A stretch of 64,000 bases of DNA. It comes from Candidatus Poseidoniales archaeon. GTDB taxonomy: Archaea > Thermoplasmatota > Poseidoniia > Poseidoniales > Thalassarchaeaceae. A program made the translations under genes and the position numbers. The stretch covers positions 21,821 to 85,820 of the forward strand of contig JAPOFX010000006.1 of assembly GCA_028283505.1 (NCBI GenBank), written 5' to 3'. The notes beneath the pieces were generated by a model. The model was given only the letters and a program-made list of their open reading frames with translations. It made no database searches and was not told the origin of the DNA. Shown here piece by piece: positions 1-8,882 of the stretch. Each line of letters opens with the position of its first letter. The first letter of the stretch is position 1.

Positions 1-1298
1 CTCTTCCTCTATCTGAAAATCTACATCAATTGGAAAAAATGGGCCTAAACCTTAGTATCGAAGGAACAACTCCTGAATCCGTGGATGAAGCTAGCGATAG
101 AAAGAGATTCGAGGATTTTGCCAAGAGATGTAATCTAAGGATGCCCAGAGGCACGACTGCAATTGATTCAGAGGGAGTCAGGGAGGCAGTTTCCGTAATA
201 GGGTACCCTGTTCTGATAAGGCCGTCATATGTTCTGGGTGGCAGAGGGATGGAGATACTGTCTAATGATGACCAGTTGGAAGCATACATGAGAGAGGCTT
301 ACTTGTCTCCGGAAAGGCCCCTGCTAATTGATGAGTACCTCGGTAATGCCATCGAGCTCGATGTAGATGCAGTCTGTGACGGTAAAGAAGTATTAATCGG
401 TGCGATAATGGAACATCTGGAAGAAGCCGGAATACACTCAGGTGACTCAACCTGTTTCATCCCTCCTCAGAACATCCCGGAGAAAATCCTCGATTTGGTT
501 GAACAATGGACTACAGTAATCGGTTTGGAACTAGGTATAATGGGTTGTTACAACATACAATTCGCTATACGGGGGGAGGAATTGTATGTCTTAGAAGTCA
601 ATCCCAGAGGATCTAGGACATTCCCGTTTGTTGCCAAGGCTACTGGTGTGCCATTAGCTAGAATCGCAGCAAGAGTTGCTCTGGGAGAGAAACTTTCCTC
701 ATTGGATATTCCGAAGCCTCAGAGTGAAGCTGTTTCGGTAAAGGCCCCTGTCTTCCCCTTCATCAAACTGAGGGGCCTCGATCCAGCCCCGGGGCCAGAG
801 ATGAAGTCAACTGGAGAGGTCATGGGGTCCCATGCCAGGCCAGCGGCGGCATATCTTAAGGCAAGAATGGCTACTGAACTCCCTGTTCCAACAACTGGAG
901 GGGTGTACCTAACTGTGAAGGATGAGGATAAGCATGACACAATTCCTTTGGCCAAGAGGCTTCAGGAAATGGGGTTCAAAATTTTCGCAACACCGGGAAC
1001 AGCATCGGAACTCAGAAAAGGATCAATAGATGTAGAAACCTGCTACAGGATTGCGGAAAGAAAGTCCCCAGATGCCCTAGACCTAATGAGGCGGGGCATG
1101 ATACAACTAGTAATCAATACTCCAACCGCATCCGGCGGTGCAGTATTGGATGGTAATATGATGAGAAGACTGGCAGTGGAGCTGAACATTCCATTTGTGA
1201 CTACAATGGCAGGAGCCAGAATGGAAGTTGAAGCCATAGCAGAAATGCAGTTAGGCACTCCAGAACCAAGGCTACTTGAAATTTCAACGCTAGAATAG
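1..1298 (+). CDS. carB: Carbamoyl-phosphate synthase large subunit, C-terminal part (5' truncated)
   Basis: The reading frame is open from the left edge of the window (frame beginning at base 3), so only the last ~430 residues of a normally ~1050-residue protein are present. The visible part holds the second ATP-grasp domain, which phosphorylates carbamate in the last step of carbamoyl phosphate synthesis for pyrimidines and arginine. It shows the ASDRKRF start of the domain, the GGRGME nucleotide loop and the EVNPRGSRTFPF metal/ATP-binding segment. It is followed by the MGS-like allosteric domain (from about GGVYLTV, with FATPGTA). The gene ends 4 bases before the convergent pseudouridine synthase gene. 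The small subunit carA would be expected outside the window. The identification is secure; the true start cannot be seen. Confidence 0.95.
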   Translation, partial: LPLSENLHQLEKMGLNLSIEGTTPESVDEASDRKRFEDFAKRCNLRMPRGTTAIDSEGVREAVSVIGYPVLIRPSYVLGGRGMEILSNDDQLEAYMREAYLSPERPLLIDEYLGNAIELDVDAVCDGKEVLIGAIMEHLEEAGIHSGDSTCFIPPQNIPEKILDLVEQWTTVIGLELGIMGCYNIQFAIRGEELYVLEVNPRGSRTFPFVAKATGVPLARIAARVALGEKLSSLDIPKPQSEAVSVKAPVFPFIKLRGLDPAPGPEMKSTGEVMGSHARPAAAYLKARMATELPVPTTGGVYLTVKDEDKHDTIPLAKRLQEMGFKIFATPGTASELRKGSIDVETCYRIAERKSPDALDLMRRGMIQLVINTPTASGGAVLDGNMMRRLAVELNIPFVTTMAGARMEVEAIAEMQLGTPEPRLLEISTLE

Positions 1299-1302
1299 GG
1301 TT

Positions 1303-2058
1303 CTAAATACTGCCAATTATATCCTCCCTGGTTACTTCTATGTATTGACCGGGATCCAGTGAAAATTCATCAAGCTCCAATTTTCCTATTGATGACCTGT
1401 GCAGATCCAAAACCCGATTTCCGAGTTTTTCCATCATTCTCCTTATCTGCCTCTTTTTCCCCTCGAATATTGTAATCTCAATGCTGTAGTCACTGATTCT
1501 GAGCACCTTTGCAGGAGCGGTAGTATACCCAATACGTTCACCGTCATCTGAATAGGAAATCTCGATCCCAGCTCTAAGAGATGAGATGTCTTTCGAAGTG
1601 ATCTTACTTGAGGCCCTCAAAATGTACGTCTTGTCTACACTGTTTTTTGGATTCGCAATCTCATCTACCAAGATTCCATCATTAGTCACGATCAGTAGGC
1701 CAGTCGTCCCTTCATCCAATCTTCCGACACTAACCAGGGAGTCAGCTGTTTTCGAATCAAGACTGCCAGAAAATATGTCGAATACAGACTTCTTACCCAG
1801 AAAACTCTCTTGTTTGTTTATTCTAGAGCATATGACTCCTTCCGGTTTATTCAAGATAAAGTAACTATAATTCTCAGGAATCGTTAGAGTTGAGCCATCG
1901 ATTTTTACCTCCCTTTTGGATGGGTTGAATTCGTAAGATATGTCTTTGACAGTCTTCCCACCAACAGTAATCTTGCCGTCCCATACTGCCCGCTTAGCTT
2001 TACCCTTGCTATTGAAATGCCCAGTTCGAGATAGAAATTGATGAAGTCTAATTTTCAT
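1303..2058 (-). CDS. Pseudouridine synthase, RsuA/RluB family
   Basis: This 251-residue protein has an N-terminal S4 RNA-binding domain (about residues 1-55) and a pseudouridine synthase domain with the catalytic-Asp motif GRLDEGTTGLL. It is expected to isomerise specific uridines in rRNA. RsuA, RluB, RluE and RluF share this layout, and the sequence alone does not say which rRNA site is modified. The family is mainly bacterial, so its presence in an archaeal genome suggests transfer. It is the last gene of a minus-strand run after the DCC gene (8-base gap) and converges on carB. Confidence 0.85.
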   Translation of the reverse strand: MKIRLHQFLSRTGHFNSKGKAKRAVWDGKITVGGKTVKDISYEFNPSKREVKIDGSTLTIPENYSYFILNKPEGVICSRINKQESFLGKKSVFDIFSGSLDSKTADSLVSVGRLDEGTTGLLIVTNDGILVDEIANPKNSVDKTYILRASSKITSKDISSLRAGIEISYSDDGERIGYTTAPAKVLRISDYSIEITIFEGKKRQIRRMMEKLGNRVLDLHRSSIGKLELDEFSLDPGQYIEVTREDIIGSI

Positions 2059-2066
2059 CCTATCAC

Positions 2067-2480
2067 CTAGTCCGTTCTAAACGTACAAACTTCAGGTCTT
2101 TCAAAAATCATGTGACGGTACTTTGCAACTATTCTGTATCCAAAATCCCTCAAAGGAAGTGGAATAATCCAAACGATAGGATAAATAATTCTCCATTGAA
2201 GCCTCATATACTTCAAACACCTTATTGCCGCAGAAGATCTGACGTAGGCCTTGCCATTCCTAATTAGATATACAGTATCAGCTTCCCGCAAGGATTCCGG
2301 TAGTTTGGAGATTACCAACCGTGCGTCCTCAGAATCGCTAGCCCTTAATGCAAGCATCCCCTTGTCCACAATCCTTCGGTCTACGAAGTTGGCGAGACGA
2401 TGGCATAGTCCACAATCACCGTCTAGAATCAGTATGTCTCGACCATCCTCAATTTCTATTAGACCACCTCCGCTGACCAT
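2067..2480 (-). CDS. DCC-family (DUF393) thiol-disulfide oxidoreductase-like protein
   Basis: This 137-residue protein carries the DGDCGLC motif near its N-terminus, the DxxCxxC signature that gives the DUF393 family its name. The family has a thioredoxin-like fold and the motif is assumed to be a redox-active dithiol; no substrate is established. The segment RIIYPIVWIIPLPLRDFGY looks membrane-associated and is typical of the family. The ATG at 2480 overlaps the end of the upstream DUF2071 gene by 22 bases, which implies translational coupling. No function beyond family membership can be supported. Confidence 0.75.
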   Translation of the reverse strand: MVSGGGLIEIEDGRDILILDGDCGLCHRLANFVDRRIVDKGMLALRASDSEDARLVISKLPESLREADTVYLIRNGKAYVRSSAAIRCLKYMRLQWRIIYPIVWIIPLPLRDFGYRIVAKYRHMIFERPEVCTFRTD

Positions 2481-3181
2481 GTCTTTACATATACTCCTTC
2501 AGATACATGCACCATATCTGGGGTTAGTAGCTCATCTATCCCAAGATCGAACTCCTTAGTCAGAGAGTTAGACTCAATTTTCACTGTTCCAGTTCCAAAT
2601 TTCCATGGTTCATGATGAGTATGTGCCACACATAACTTTCCCTTGTGAGTCGTGTAAAGGCAGTATCTCTCAAAGAGAAACTCCTCCAGTGTCCCTCGAC
2701 TGGCATAATCTCCTTGATTATCCCATTTACACTCCCCCACAAATTCATGCCCCCCGTCCCTCCGTCTCGTCTCCCACTTATACGATCCTTCAGAAGCACT
2801 TACCGTTGCTATCGAATATCTGTACGGCAAACCATATGCTCTCGGGGCGTAGGCACATGTCACCATACTTTGAGCTTCCAGTGTTAGGAAGAGTACACCA
2901 GCCTTCCCATTACATTTCACATATGTCCTGATGTTTATCTCGGGAAATGTTGAGATTCCGGGCACTGAGAATGCGATTCTAGGTCTAACATTGCTCATCA
3001 CGAAAGGAATAACCCCAACATAGGCCCTCCCCTCATAAAGGTCAATTTCCAAACCGTCTGGGATATATTTCGCTAACTTCTCTTGATCAACTTCCCAGTG
3101 CATGAATGTCAAGAACTTCCATTCCTGGTCCAATGAATACGCCCTATCTGGCATTGCAAATGGTAAGTGATCAGTCCTCAT
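2459..3181 (-). CDS. DUF2071 / YqjF-like protein
   Basis: This 240-residue protein matches the YqjF-like DUF2071 family. The N-terminal FLTFMHWEVDQEKLAKYIP is the family's characteristic start, followed by GRAYVGVIPF and NIRTYV. Members resemble the acetoacetate decarboxylase fold but have no established reaction. It lies in the minus-strand run between lysyl-tRNA synthetase (11-base gap) and the DCC gene, which it overlaps. DUF2071 and DCC-family genes are often neighbours in bacteria (family knowledge), so the pair may have been acquired together. Confidence 0.75.
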   Translation of the reverse strand: MRTDHLPFAMPDRAYSLDQEWKFLTFMHWEVDQEKLAKYIPDGLEIDLYEGRAYVGVIPFVMSNVRPRIAFSVPGISTFPEINIRTYVKCNGKAGVLFLTLEAQSMVTCAYAPRAYGLPYRYSIATVSASEGSYKWETRRRDGGHEFVGECKWDNQGDYASRGTLEEFLFERYCLYTTHKGKLCVAHTHHEPWKFGTGTVKIESNSLTKEFDLGIDELLTPDMVHVSEGVYVKTWSAEVV

Positions 3182-3192
3182 ACTAACTTCCT

Positions 3193-4761
3193 TTAGACAA
3201 CTGAAAGAATGGCTAAGACGTCTTCTCTACCTATCTCTGCGATTAATGAGGATGCCCTTGGTCCATGCTTGGCTCCAAGTATTGCTAGGTAAATTCCAGA
3301 AAATGCATCCTTGCCAGTTATATCTGAGTTTTTTATCGAATTTCTTATAGCATCCGTAATCGAGTTTTCAATCCAATCGCAACTGCTGAGATTTATTGAT
3401 AGCTCCTTGAGGAACGATACTTGATCATCTGAGATATCCCTTCTTGTATCCTCGTCTATTTCCGTTTGGACACTTATCCTAGCGGTTTCTGGAAAGTGCT
3501 CACTTTCCACCCAATTCCTCATCTTTGAGAGCCTACTAATAATCGACTTACTCGGCTCCCCAGAGATATGGTTGCTTTTCCTAAGAGACAGCCAAACCTC
3601 ATCATCAGTTGATTTAATCTGAGCCAACATGGCGAGATGTCTGAATGAGACCCCGGCGAATGTTTCCAATGGGTCCGAGCCTCTCTCTACCTGGCTCATT
3701 CTAAGAGCCCCCTCTCTTGTGTCTATTCTGGTTCGCATCCTCTTTGTGATCTCACCCTCATCAAGTCTGGTCAAGAGCCTTTCATATTCATCAGCCATCT
3801 CAAAAAGAGCCTCTCCGGTATCAAATTCGATATGACGTCCGATTTTACTCCTAGCAATTACATATCTCAGAATCTCCGGGGGGACTAGGGCAAGTGCTTC
3901 CATGGGTCCTATTGTGACTCCAGAAGAACTCGACATGGGCCCCATTCCCTTCAGTTGAATCCATTCGTAAACTATCTTATCTGGAGGGGTTCCACCTAGT
4001 AACTCACAGATAGGAATGCCCGTATCATAGCTTCCGCCCGCAGCCCCATGGTCTTTCCCAGCGGGCTCGCATGTCACTCCATGTATTATCCATCTAGCAG
4101 CCCAGTCCAGCCTCCATGGCATCTTACCATCCGCCCTCCTAATATCCGATTCTCCAGAAATGCCATTCTCATCGATCCAGTGGACACGAGGATATTCGTA
4201 CGATGTAACAGTGATTCCATCCATACTGCCATTGGGGCCGCGAGGGCTGTAGGGAAACCAATCCTTTGGCAGCTCTCTTCCGGAAACCCTCATTATAATC
4301 TCCCTAATTTCCTCCCGCTTTCTAATTGCCAGATCTATTTTTTCCGAGAATTGGCCATTTTCATAAGTTTCATGATTCATCACAATCTCAGGGAAGACCC
4401 CTATTTCCTTCAATGCCTCCAGAAATGGGTTTAGGAAGTGCTCTGCATAGCTTGTCTTCCCATTACTTGGAGTTCCATCCACATTTGGTGCGGGAATGTA
4501 CGCCAAAGGTACCCCAATGAACTTCTCATACTCCTCAGACAGAAAATCGTAAACTCTTCTAAGCGGGTCCATGGAGTCCACTATGAACACATATCTTGAT
4601 TCTAGGCCCGCGTCAAGGCATGCTCTATGGATCATCTCTGCAGTTAGAATTTCTCTCAAGTGTCCGATGTGGAACTCTCCAGAGGGAGTAATCCCAGAGA
4701 CTATCACCTGGGGGGTGCCCCTGTCCCGAAGTCTCTGAGCCCTAAAGTCCGCCCAGTGCAT
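3193..4761 (-). CDS. lysS: Lysyl-tRNA synthetase, class I
   Basis: This 522-residue enzyme charges tRNA-Lys. It is the class I form found in most archaea and some bacteria. The HIGH signature is seen in GEFHIGHLREIL near residue 35. The KMSKS region is present as MGPMSSSSGV, where the lysine before the glycine is replaced by serine. The tRNA-binding alpha-helical C-terminal half follows. Length and order fit the family. It sits 9 bases after the GfcR-like gene in the same direction. The start ATG at 4761 is well placed. Confidence 0.93.
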   Translation of the reverse strand: MHWADFRAQRLRDRGTPQVIVSGITPSGEFHIGHLREILTAEMIHRACLDAGLESRYVFIVDSMDPLRRVYDFLSEEYEKFIGVPLAYIPAPNVDGTPSNGKTSYAEHFLNPFLEALKEIGVFPEIVMNHETYENGQFSEKIDLAIRKREEIREIIMRVSGRELPKDWFPYSPRGPNGSMDGITVTSYEYPRVHWIDENGISGESDIRRADGKMPWRLDWAARWIIHGVTCEPAGKDHGAAGGSYDTGIPICELLGGTPPDKIVYEWIQLKGMGPMSSSSGVTIGPMEALALVPPEILRYVIARSKIGRHIEFDTGEALFEMADEYERLLTRLDEGEITKRMRTRIDTREGALRMSQVERGSDPLETFAGVSFRHLAMLAQIKSTDDEVWLSLRKSNHISGEPSKSIISRLSKMRNWVESEHFPETARISVQTEIDEDTRRDISDDQVSFLKELSINLSSCDWIENSITDAIRNSIKNSDITGKDAFSGIYLAILGAKHGPRASSLIAEIGREDVLAILSVV

Positions 4762-4770
4762 CTTTCTTCC

Positions 4771-5355
4771 TCAAACAGTCACTACTCTGACGAGCCCCCT
4801 CAATGGGACTCCTTCGATTTCATTCCTATGGGATTTATTGGCCAAAACCATGCAAAGCTTGACATCTGCCCCAGCTGCTCTAAGGTTACTGACAGTTTTG
4901 CTCATGGTAGTTCCTCCTGATAGAACGTCGTCAACAACTACGCACTTCTTTCCTTCCACATCGGCAAAAACCTCTGAAATATGTCCTCCTCCGTCATCAC
5001 TGATGCTTCTACTAATGGCAATATCCAAATCCATCTGGCCCCCAATGGCCTGAGCAAATGCGATTCCATTGATACTTATCCCAACAATAGTGTCCACCTC
5101 GTCTCCTATTTCCTCTTCCATTATATCACAGAAAACATACGAAATAGCCTCTATCCTGCCAGATTTAACTGCAATTGACCTCCACCCTACTCTAATATCC
5201 TCAGGCCTATCATCGGAGCCTACCCCTCCCGAGGAAAGCCACTTAATTGTGGTCTGTGAAAGTGACATTTCATCAGCAATCTGCTGTGTGTTCAATCCTT
5301 TTGAACGGTATTCCTCAACGGTGGTCCGTAAATCATCCACGCTACTCGCCATCAT
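4771..5355 (-). CDS. GfcR-type regulator: HTH plus orotate phosphoribosyltransferase-like domain
   Basis: This 194-residue protein starts with a helix-turn-helix of about 45 residues (NTQQIADEMSLSQTTIKWL). It continues into a type I phosphoribosyltransferase fold with the PRPP loop VVVDDVLSGGTT. This is the layout of archaeal orotate phosphoribosyltransferase-like proteins, of which haloarchaeal GfcR is a transcription regulator of sugar catabolism. A role in binding a phosphoribosylated or sugar ligand and DNA is therefore inferred. It could start at either of two adjacent ATGs (5355 or 5352). It is cotranscribed with lysS (9-base gap). The 69 bases separating it from the dUTPase gene hold no evident gene. 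Confidence 0.85.
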   Translation of the reverse strand: MMASSVDDLRTTVEEYRSKGLNTQQIADEMSLSQTTIKWLSSGGVGSDDRPEDIRVGWRSIAVKSGRIEAISYVFCDIMEEEIGDEVDTIVGISINGIAFAQAIGGQMDLDIAISRSISDDGGGHISEVFADVEGKKCVVVDDVLSGGTTMSKTVSNLRAAGADVKLCMVLANKSHRNEIEGVPLRGLVRVVTV

Positions 5356-5424
5356 ACGTTGCCACTATCCGCTTCCTATGAACCTATTGAGAATAGATTA
5401 CACAATCCCTCTATTTCATGACAA

Positions 5425-5874
5425 CTAGAATCGTCCGGTACTGCCAAATCCACCTGCCCCTCTCTTTGTATCTCCTAGATCTTCCACGGAAACCTCATCG
5501 AAACGAACTTCTGGGATTGGAGAAATCAGCAGTTGGGCAATCCTCTCCCCTGCCCTGACGGTGTATGAGTCACCTTCTCCTATCCAAGTCATTAGAACGA
5601 ATAACTCACCCCTGTAGTCTGAATCTATGGTGCCAATGCTGTGTGGAAGAATTAAGCCCTTTGATCCGAGAGAAGACCTCGCTCTGACCTGCCCCTCATA
5701 ACCATCGGGGATGGCGACAATTATTCCTGTGCGAAGTTTTACGCTTTTTCTGAACGGAACAACCGTGTCTTCCAGCGCGTATAGGTCCCATCCGGCTGCA
5801 TACTCACTCCCTCTGGTTGGTAATCTGGCATTATCCTCAGTTCTCGCCACAAGTACCTGCAGTATTCCTTTCAT
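5425..5874 (-). CDS. dut: dUTP diphosphatase (trimeric dUTPase)
   Basis: This protein hydrolyses dUTP to dUMP and pyrophosphate, keeping uracil out of DNA and feeding dTMP synthesis. With the ATG at 5874 it is 149 residues, normal for the trimeric family. All five conserved motifs are visible in order: AGWDLYA, RSSLGSKG, GTIDSDYRGE, GERIAQ and the C-terminal RGAGGFGSTG. The open frame extends upstream to 5961, but that would run into the divergent aIF2 beta gene and adds no family sequence, so 5874 is preferred. Confidence 0.93.
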   Translation of the reverse strand: MKGILQVLVARTEDNARLPTRGSEYAAGWDLYALEDTVVPFRKSVKLRTGIIVAIPDGYEGQVRARSSLGSKGLILPHSIGTIDSDYRGELFVLMTWIGEGDSYTVRAGERIAQLLISPIPEVRFDEVSVEDLGDTKRGAGGFGSTGRF

Positions 5875-5961
5875 GACCTGCCCTGCACTATATCGGATTT
5901 TACCTTCACCGATAGACGCTCCCCCGGTGGGGTGAAAAGGGAGACTACATTCGCAATCCAC

Positions 5962-6372
5962 ATGAGCGGTTTTGATTACGAGGATTTACTCGACAGGGCC
6001 CGCGAAAGAATCCCGCTTGGAATCAGTCAAAGATCTAGGTGGACAATGCCAGAACCAGAAATCCTAATCGAGGGTAGTCAGACTATTTTACGGAATTTCT
6101 CGGACGTAGTAGATGCCATGGACAGGGACGCTAATCATGTCTATCAGTATCTCCTCAACGAGCTCGGAACATCAGGGACAAGAGAGCAGACGAGGATTAT
6201 GCTGAAGGGAAGAGTCCCTCCAAAGAGGATAAAGGAAAAATTAGTCAGCTACGTCAAGACTTTCATCCTCTGTAATCAATGCAGAGCCCCCGATACTAGA
6301 TTTATCAAAGAGGATCGCACTACCCTCCTAAAGTGTCAGGCATGTGGTGCCACCAGGCCAGTGAGGCTCTGA
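5962..6372 (+). CDS. eif2b: Translation initiation factor aIF2 beta subunit
   Basis: This 136-residue protein is the beta subunit of the archaeal IF2 heterotrimer that carries initiator Met-tRNA to the ribosome. It has the central domain with LKGRVPPKRIKEKL and a C-terminal zinc ribbon with two CxxC knuckles (CNQC and CQAC). The start at 5962 (MSGFDYEDLL) gives the usual family length. A longer frame from 5932 exists but would shorten the divergent spacer with dut. A TATA-like CTATAT element lies around 5888-5893. Confidence 0.93.
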   Translation: MSGFDYEDLLDRARERIPLGISQRSRWTMPEPEILIEGSQTILRNFSDVVDAMDRDANHVYQYLLNELGTSGTREQTRIMLKGRVPPKRIKEKLVSYVKTFILCNQCRAPDTRFIKEDRTTLLKCQACGATRPVRL

Positions 6373-6388
6373 GTATTGACGCGTTATT

Positions 6389-7408
6389 CTATGGAGAGAA
6401 GTCAAGGAGGATCTTTCCACGGTTTTTTCGGTCATGCATGTACATCTGGGCTTCAGCAACATCTTCGAATCTCCAGACCCCATCGATTATTGGGTCAATT
6501 TCCCCTCTTTCAAGCATGGTGGAAATTGCATTCAAGTGGCCTTTGAATATCGAAGGATCATCCAATAATCCCATGTGCACGCCAAACAATGCCTTATTTG
6601 ATGACATCATCTTAATTGGATCAAATTTAGGGGTGTTAAGCCACATCTTTAACGCGGTTATTGTAGATCTCCTATCTCCCTTCACTGCAGATGAAGCTCC
6701 GAAAAAGTACAATTTACCCCCCTTTCTAGTCGCTTTGTAGGACCTCAAAAGATTACTCCCGCCAACTGGATCAATTGAATGATGTACTCCCTTTCCACCT
6801 GTCAGATCTCTGCAAATTTTCACGAAGTCTTCCTTTTCCCTATCGACAAATTTGACCCCTAGAGATTCTACAAACTGCCTTTTCGAGGTAGAGGCAGTGC
6901 CAATTACCAACGATGCCCCCGCCACTCTACTTAATTGCGCCACGGCAGTTCCTACTCCACCCGCGGCATGATGTACTAGAACAGTATCCCCTGGGCAAAT
7001 TCTTCCAAGATGAAAAAGCATGTGATATGCAGTACCGTAGGTGACGGGTATGGCGGCAGCCTGATCAAACGTGACGGAGTCAGGTAACTTGAACACCCTG
7101 GAAGAGTCAATGGATACTTTCTCAGAATAACCCCCGAATCCGGTCATAGCTAATACGCGGTCCCCCTCTTTCAAACCATTAACTCCCTTACCAATTTCAG
7201 AAACTACTCCTGATGCTTCGTACCCGGGTGTGAAAGGATAATCCGGGTTGGAACCATAAAGTCCCTGTCTCATCATCAAGTCTGCAAAATTTATGCCAGC
7301 CCTGTGGATTCTAACTACAACTTCCCCTTCAGAGGCAACTGGGTCCTCCTCATCGATTATTTCTATTGAGTCAACACCCCCTGCCCTTGGGTAGATTACC
7401 TTCTTCAT
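6389..7408 (-). CDS. Zinc-independent quinone oxidoreductase-like MDR protein
   Basis: This 339-residue member of the medium-chain dehydrogenase/reductase superfamily has the N-terminal GroES-like substrate domain (GINFADLMMRQG, PFTPGYEASG) and a Rossmann NADPH domain with HHAAGGVGTA. It lacks the structural-zinc cysteine cluster, as expected for the NADPH:quinone reductase/VAT-1 branch. It probably reduces quinones or activated alkenes; the physiological substrate is unknown. It is the last gene of a four-gene minus-strand operon after a nitroreductase (9-base gap), which points to a redox role. Confidence 0.85.
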   Translation of the reverse strand: MKKVIYPRAGGVDSIEIIDEEDPVASEGEVVVRIHRAGINFADLMMRQGLYGSNPDYPFTPGYEASGVVSEIGKGVNGLKEGDRVLAMTGFGGYSEKVSIDSSRVFKLPDSVTFDQAAAIPVTYGTAYHMLFHLGRICPGDTVLVHHAAGGVGTAVAQLSRVAGASLVIGTASTSKRQFVESLGVKFVDREKEDFVKICRDLTGGKGVHHSIDPVGGSNLLRSYKATRKGGKLYFFGASSAVKGDRRSTITALKMWLNTPKFDPIKMMSSNKALFGVHMGLLDDPSIFKGHLNAISTMLERGEIDPIIDGVWRFEDVAEAQMYMHDRKNRGKILLDFSP

Positions 7409-7417
7409 ATGATAGCC

Positions 7418-7990
7418 TCATGGAAGATAATTCGCAATCTCACGGGCGTCACCTTTTTTCTTTTCGGGAATGGACTCCGGATATCCAACCTTGACAAATC
7501 CAATAATTCTTTCTTGAGTTTCAGAAATTCCAAGATTTTTGTAAGTAGATTGGTGCCTTGTTATTCCACCAGTACTCCATTGTGAGCCAATCCCCCTGCT
7601 CCAGAGGCACAAAACAAGATTATGCAAGGAGCACACCGTAGCAGCGTAATCCTCCTCCTCTCTGAATTCATCCCCTGGAGTGAGTTTTGTCGTCACTGCA
7701 ATTATCACAGGTACATCCATGATTTTGGAAATCGCCCTGGATTCGGAATTCTTGCTTGCGAGATTTCCCTTACTTCCCTCCTTTTTTCGGCATAGGGAGA
7801 TTACAGTCGGTAACAACATTTCTCTTGTCTTCCTTCCCACCACGTAGTACTTCCAAGGGTAGGTTTTCTTATGACATGGGGCGTTGTCTGCCGCTTGAAA
7901 AGCAAGCTCTAATTCGGAGCAATCAATCTGTTTTTCGCTGAATTTGTAGATAGTTCTTCTACTGTTAAGAACTTCTTGGGCCTCATTCAT
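7418..7990 (-). CDS. Nitroreductase-family flavoprotein
   Basis: This 190-residue FMN-dependent oxidoreductase has the family's N-terminal SRRTIYKF and AADNAPCHKKTYPWKYYVV, and the central RGIGSQWSTGG. Members reduce nitro compounds, quinones or flavins with NAD(P)H, and an E. coli member has dihydropteridine reductase activity (family knowledge). Here it directly follows a pterin carbinolamine dehydratase gene (8-base gap), so regeneration of a reduced pterin is a reasonable inference. It is not demonstrable from sequence. Confidence 0.82.
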   Translation of the reverse strand: MNEAQEVLNSRRTIYKFSEKQIDCSELELAFQAADNAPCHKKTYPWKYYVVGRKTREMLLPTVISLCRKKEGSKGNLASKNSESRAISKIMDVPVIIAVTTKLTPGDEFREEEDYAATVCSLHNLVLCLWSRGIGSQWSTGGITRHQSTYKNLGISETQERIIGFVKVGYPESIPEKKKGDAREIANYLP

Positions 7991-7998
7991 GAAAATTC

Positions 7999-8331
7999 CT
8001 ATCCCAATGAGTCTAGTTTCGCCGCCAGGATAAAATCCGATTCAGTCAAGCCATCTATCTTGTGGGTCCAAATTAATGCCTTTGCACGTCCCCATCCGAT
8101 TTCAAAATCGGCGTGATGATTTTCTTCTTCACATATCGCTCCGGCCATATTTACGAAATTAAGAGCTTTTTGAAAATCACTAAATTTCCAAATTCTTTCA
8201 ATATGATGATTGTCAATTAGTTGCCAGCCATCATTTATTTTATCCAACAAATTGTTACTTTCTTTTTCACTCAGAGGAGGTACTCCTCCCTCGCAAGGTA
8301 TGCATTTTTTTCCTTCTAGTCCGCCTGTCAT
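7999..8331 (-). CDS. phhB: Pterin-4-alpha-carbinolamine dehydratase
   Basis: This 110-residue protein shows the family's active-site histidine pair in EENHHADFEIGWG and the conserved WTHKIDGLTESD. The enzyme dehydrates 4a-hydroxytetrahydropterin, recycling the cofactor of aromatic amino-acid hydroxylases. The N-terminal ~20 residues contain two cysteines (KKCIPCEGG), a feature seen in several prokaryotic members. It is second in a tightly packed operon with 4 and 8 bases to its neighbours. No aromatic amino-acid hydroxylase gene is present in this window. Confidence 0.88.
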   Translation of the reverse strand: MTGGLEGKKCIPCEGGVPPLSEKESNNLLDKINDGWQLIDNHHIERIWKFSDFQKALNFVNMAGAICEEENHHADFEIGWGRAKALIWTHKIDGLTESDFILAAKLDSLG

Positions 8332-8335
8332 TATC

Positions 8336-8773
8336 TCAACCCCATAGGTGGCTGTCTATCCCACCATCGGCTAACTGTTCAGCCTTTTCCAACATACTCG
8401 ATCTGCGACGCATGTCCTCTTTCTCAAATGTCATCATTTCCCGGTCCTCAATATACGGTACCCTCATGTGAGCAATTAATCTAACTTCCACGATCACATC
8501 CCTTGCTATTGATCTAAACCTGCCTTTTTCATCAACAATCTCTACTGCGTTTCTTGTGGTTCCGATTAGCATCCCCTTGGCTATTGTCTCACTATCTGAG
8601 GACAGTGCCCTTGAGTCAATCAATATCTCAACTAGGTCATCCTTTCTCAGTCCAGTACTACGTCCTGACAGAGGACCATGGAAAACATCCTGAATATCAT
8701 CCAATTCAGGGGATCCATGAGCCTCGTAAATCCTTATTGCCCAATCTGGAAGTGTGCCCTTGATGTCTGCCAT
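8336..8773 (-). CDS. Hypothetical protein, first gene of the pterin/oxidoreductase operon
   Basis: This is a 145-residue protein of no family I recognise. The open frame continues to 9052, but that extension is antisense to the NOG1 coding region and has poor composition. The ATG at 8773 (MADIKGTLPDW) or 8794 is therefore preferred. The middle looks like a small beta-barrel (DLVEILIDSR, AKGMLIGTTRNAVEIVDEKG, DVIVEVRLIAH) and the end is a charged helix. It is 4 bases from phhB and divergent from NOG1 with about 110 bases between starts. No function can be assigned. Confidence 0.6.
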   Translation of the reverse strand: MADIKGTLPDWAIRIYEAHGSPELDDIQDVFHGPLSGRSTGLRKDDLVEILIDSRALSSDSETIAKGMLIGTTRNAVEIVDEKGRFRSIARDVIVEVRLIAHMRVPYIEDREMMTFEKEDMRRRSSMLEKAEQLADGGIDSHLWG

Positions 8774-8882
8774 TAGTCGTCGTACGGGGGGCATGTAGAA
8801 AAAGGCCTTGATTTGAAAAACAACCCAACTTCCGTCTATTGACTTCAATAGGAATGAACTGGCCGTGAAGTCAGAGAGACAC

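Noticed and set aside
26-289. Long open frames antisense to carB, and similar antisense frames throughout the window
   Set aside because: They mirror the codon pattern of the true gene on the other strand and have no family resemblance or ribosome-binding site.
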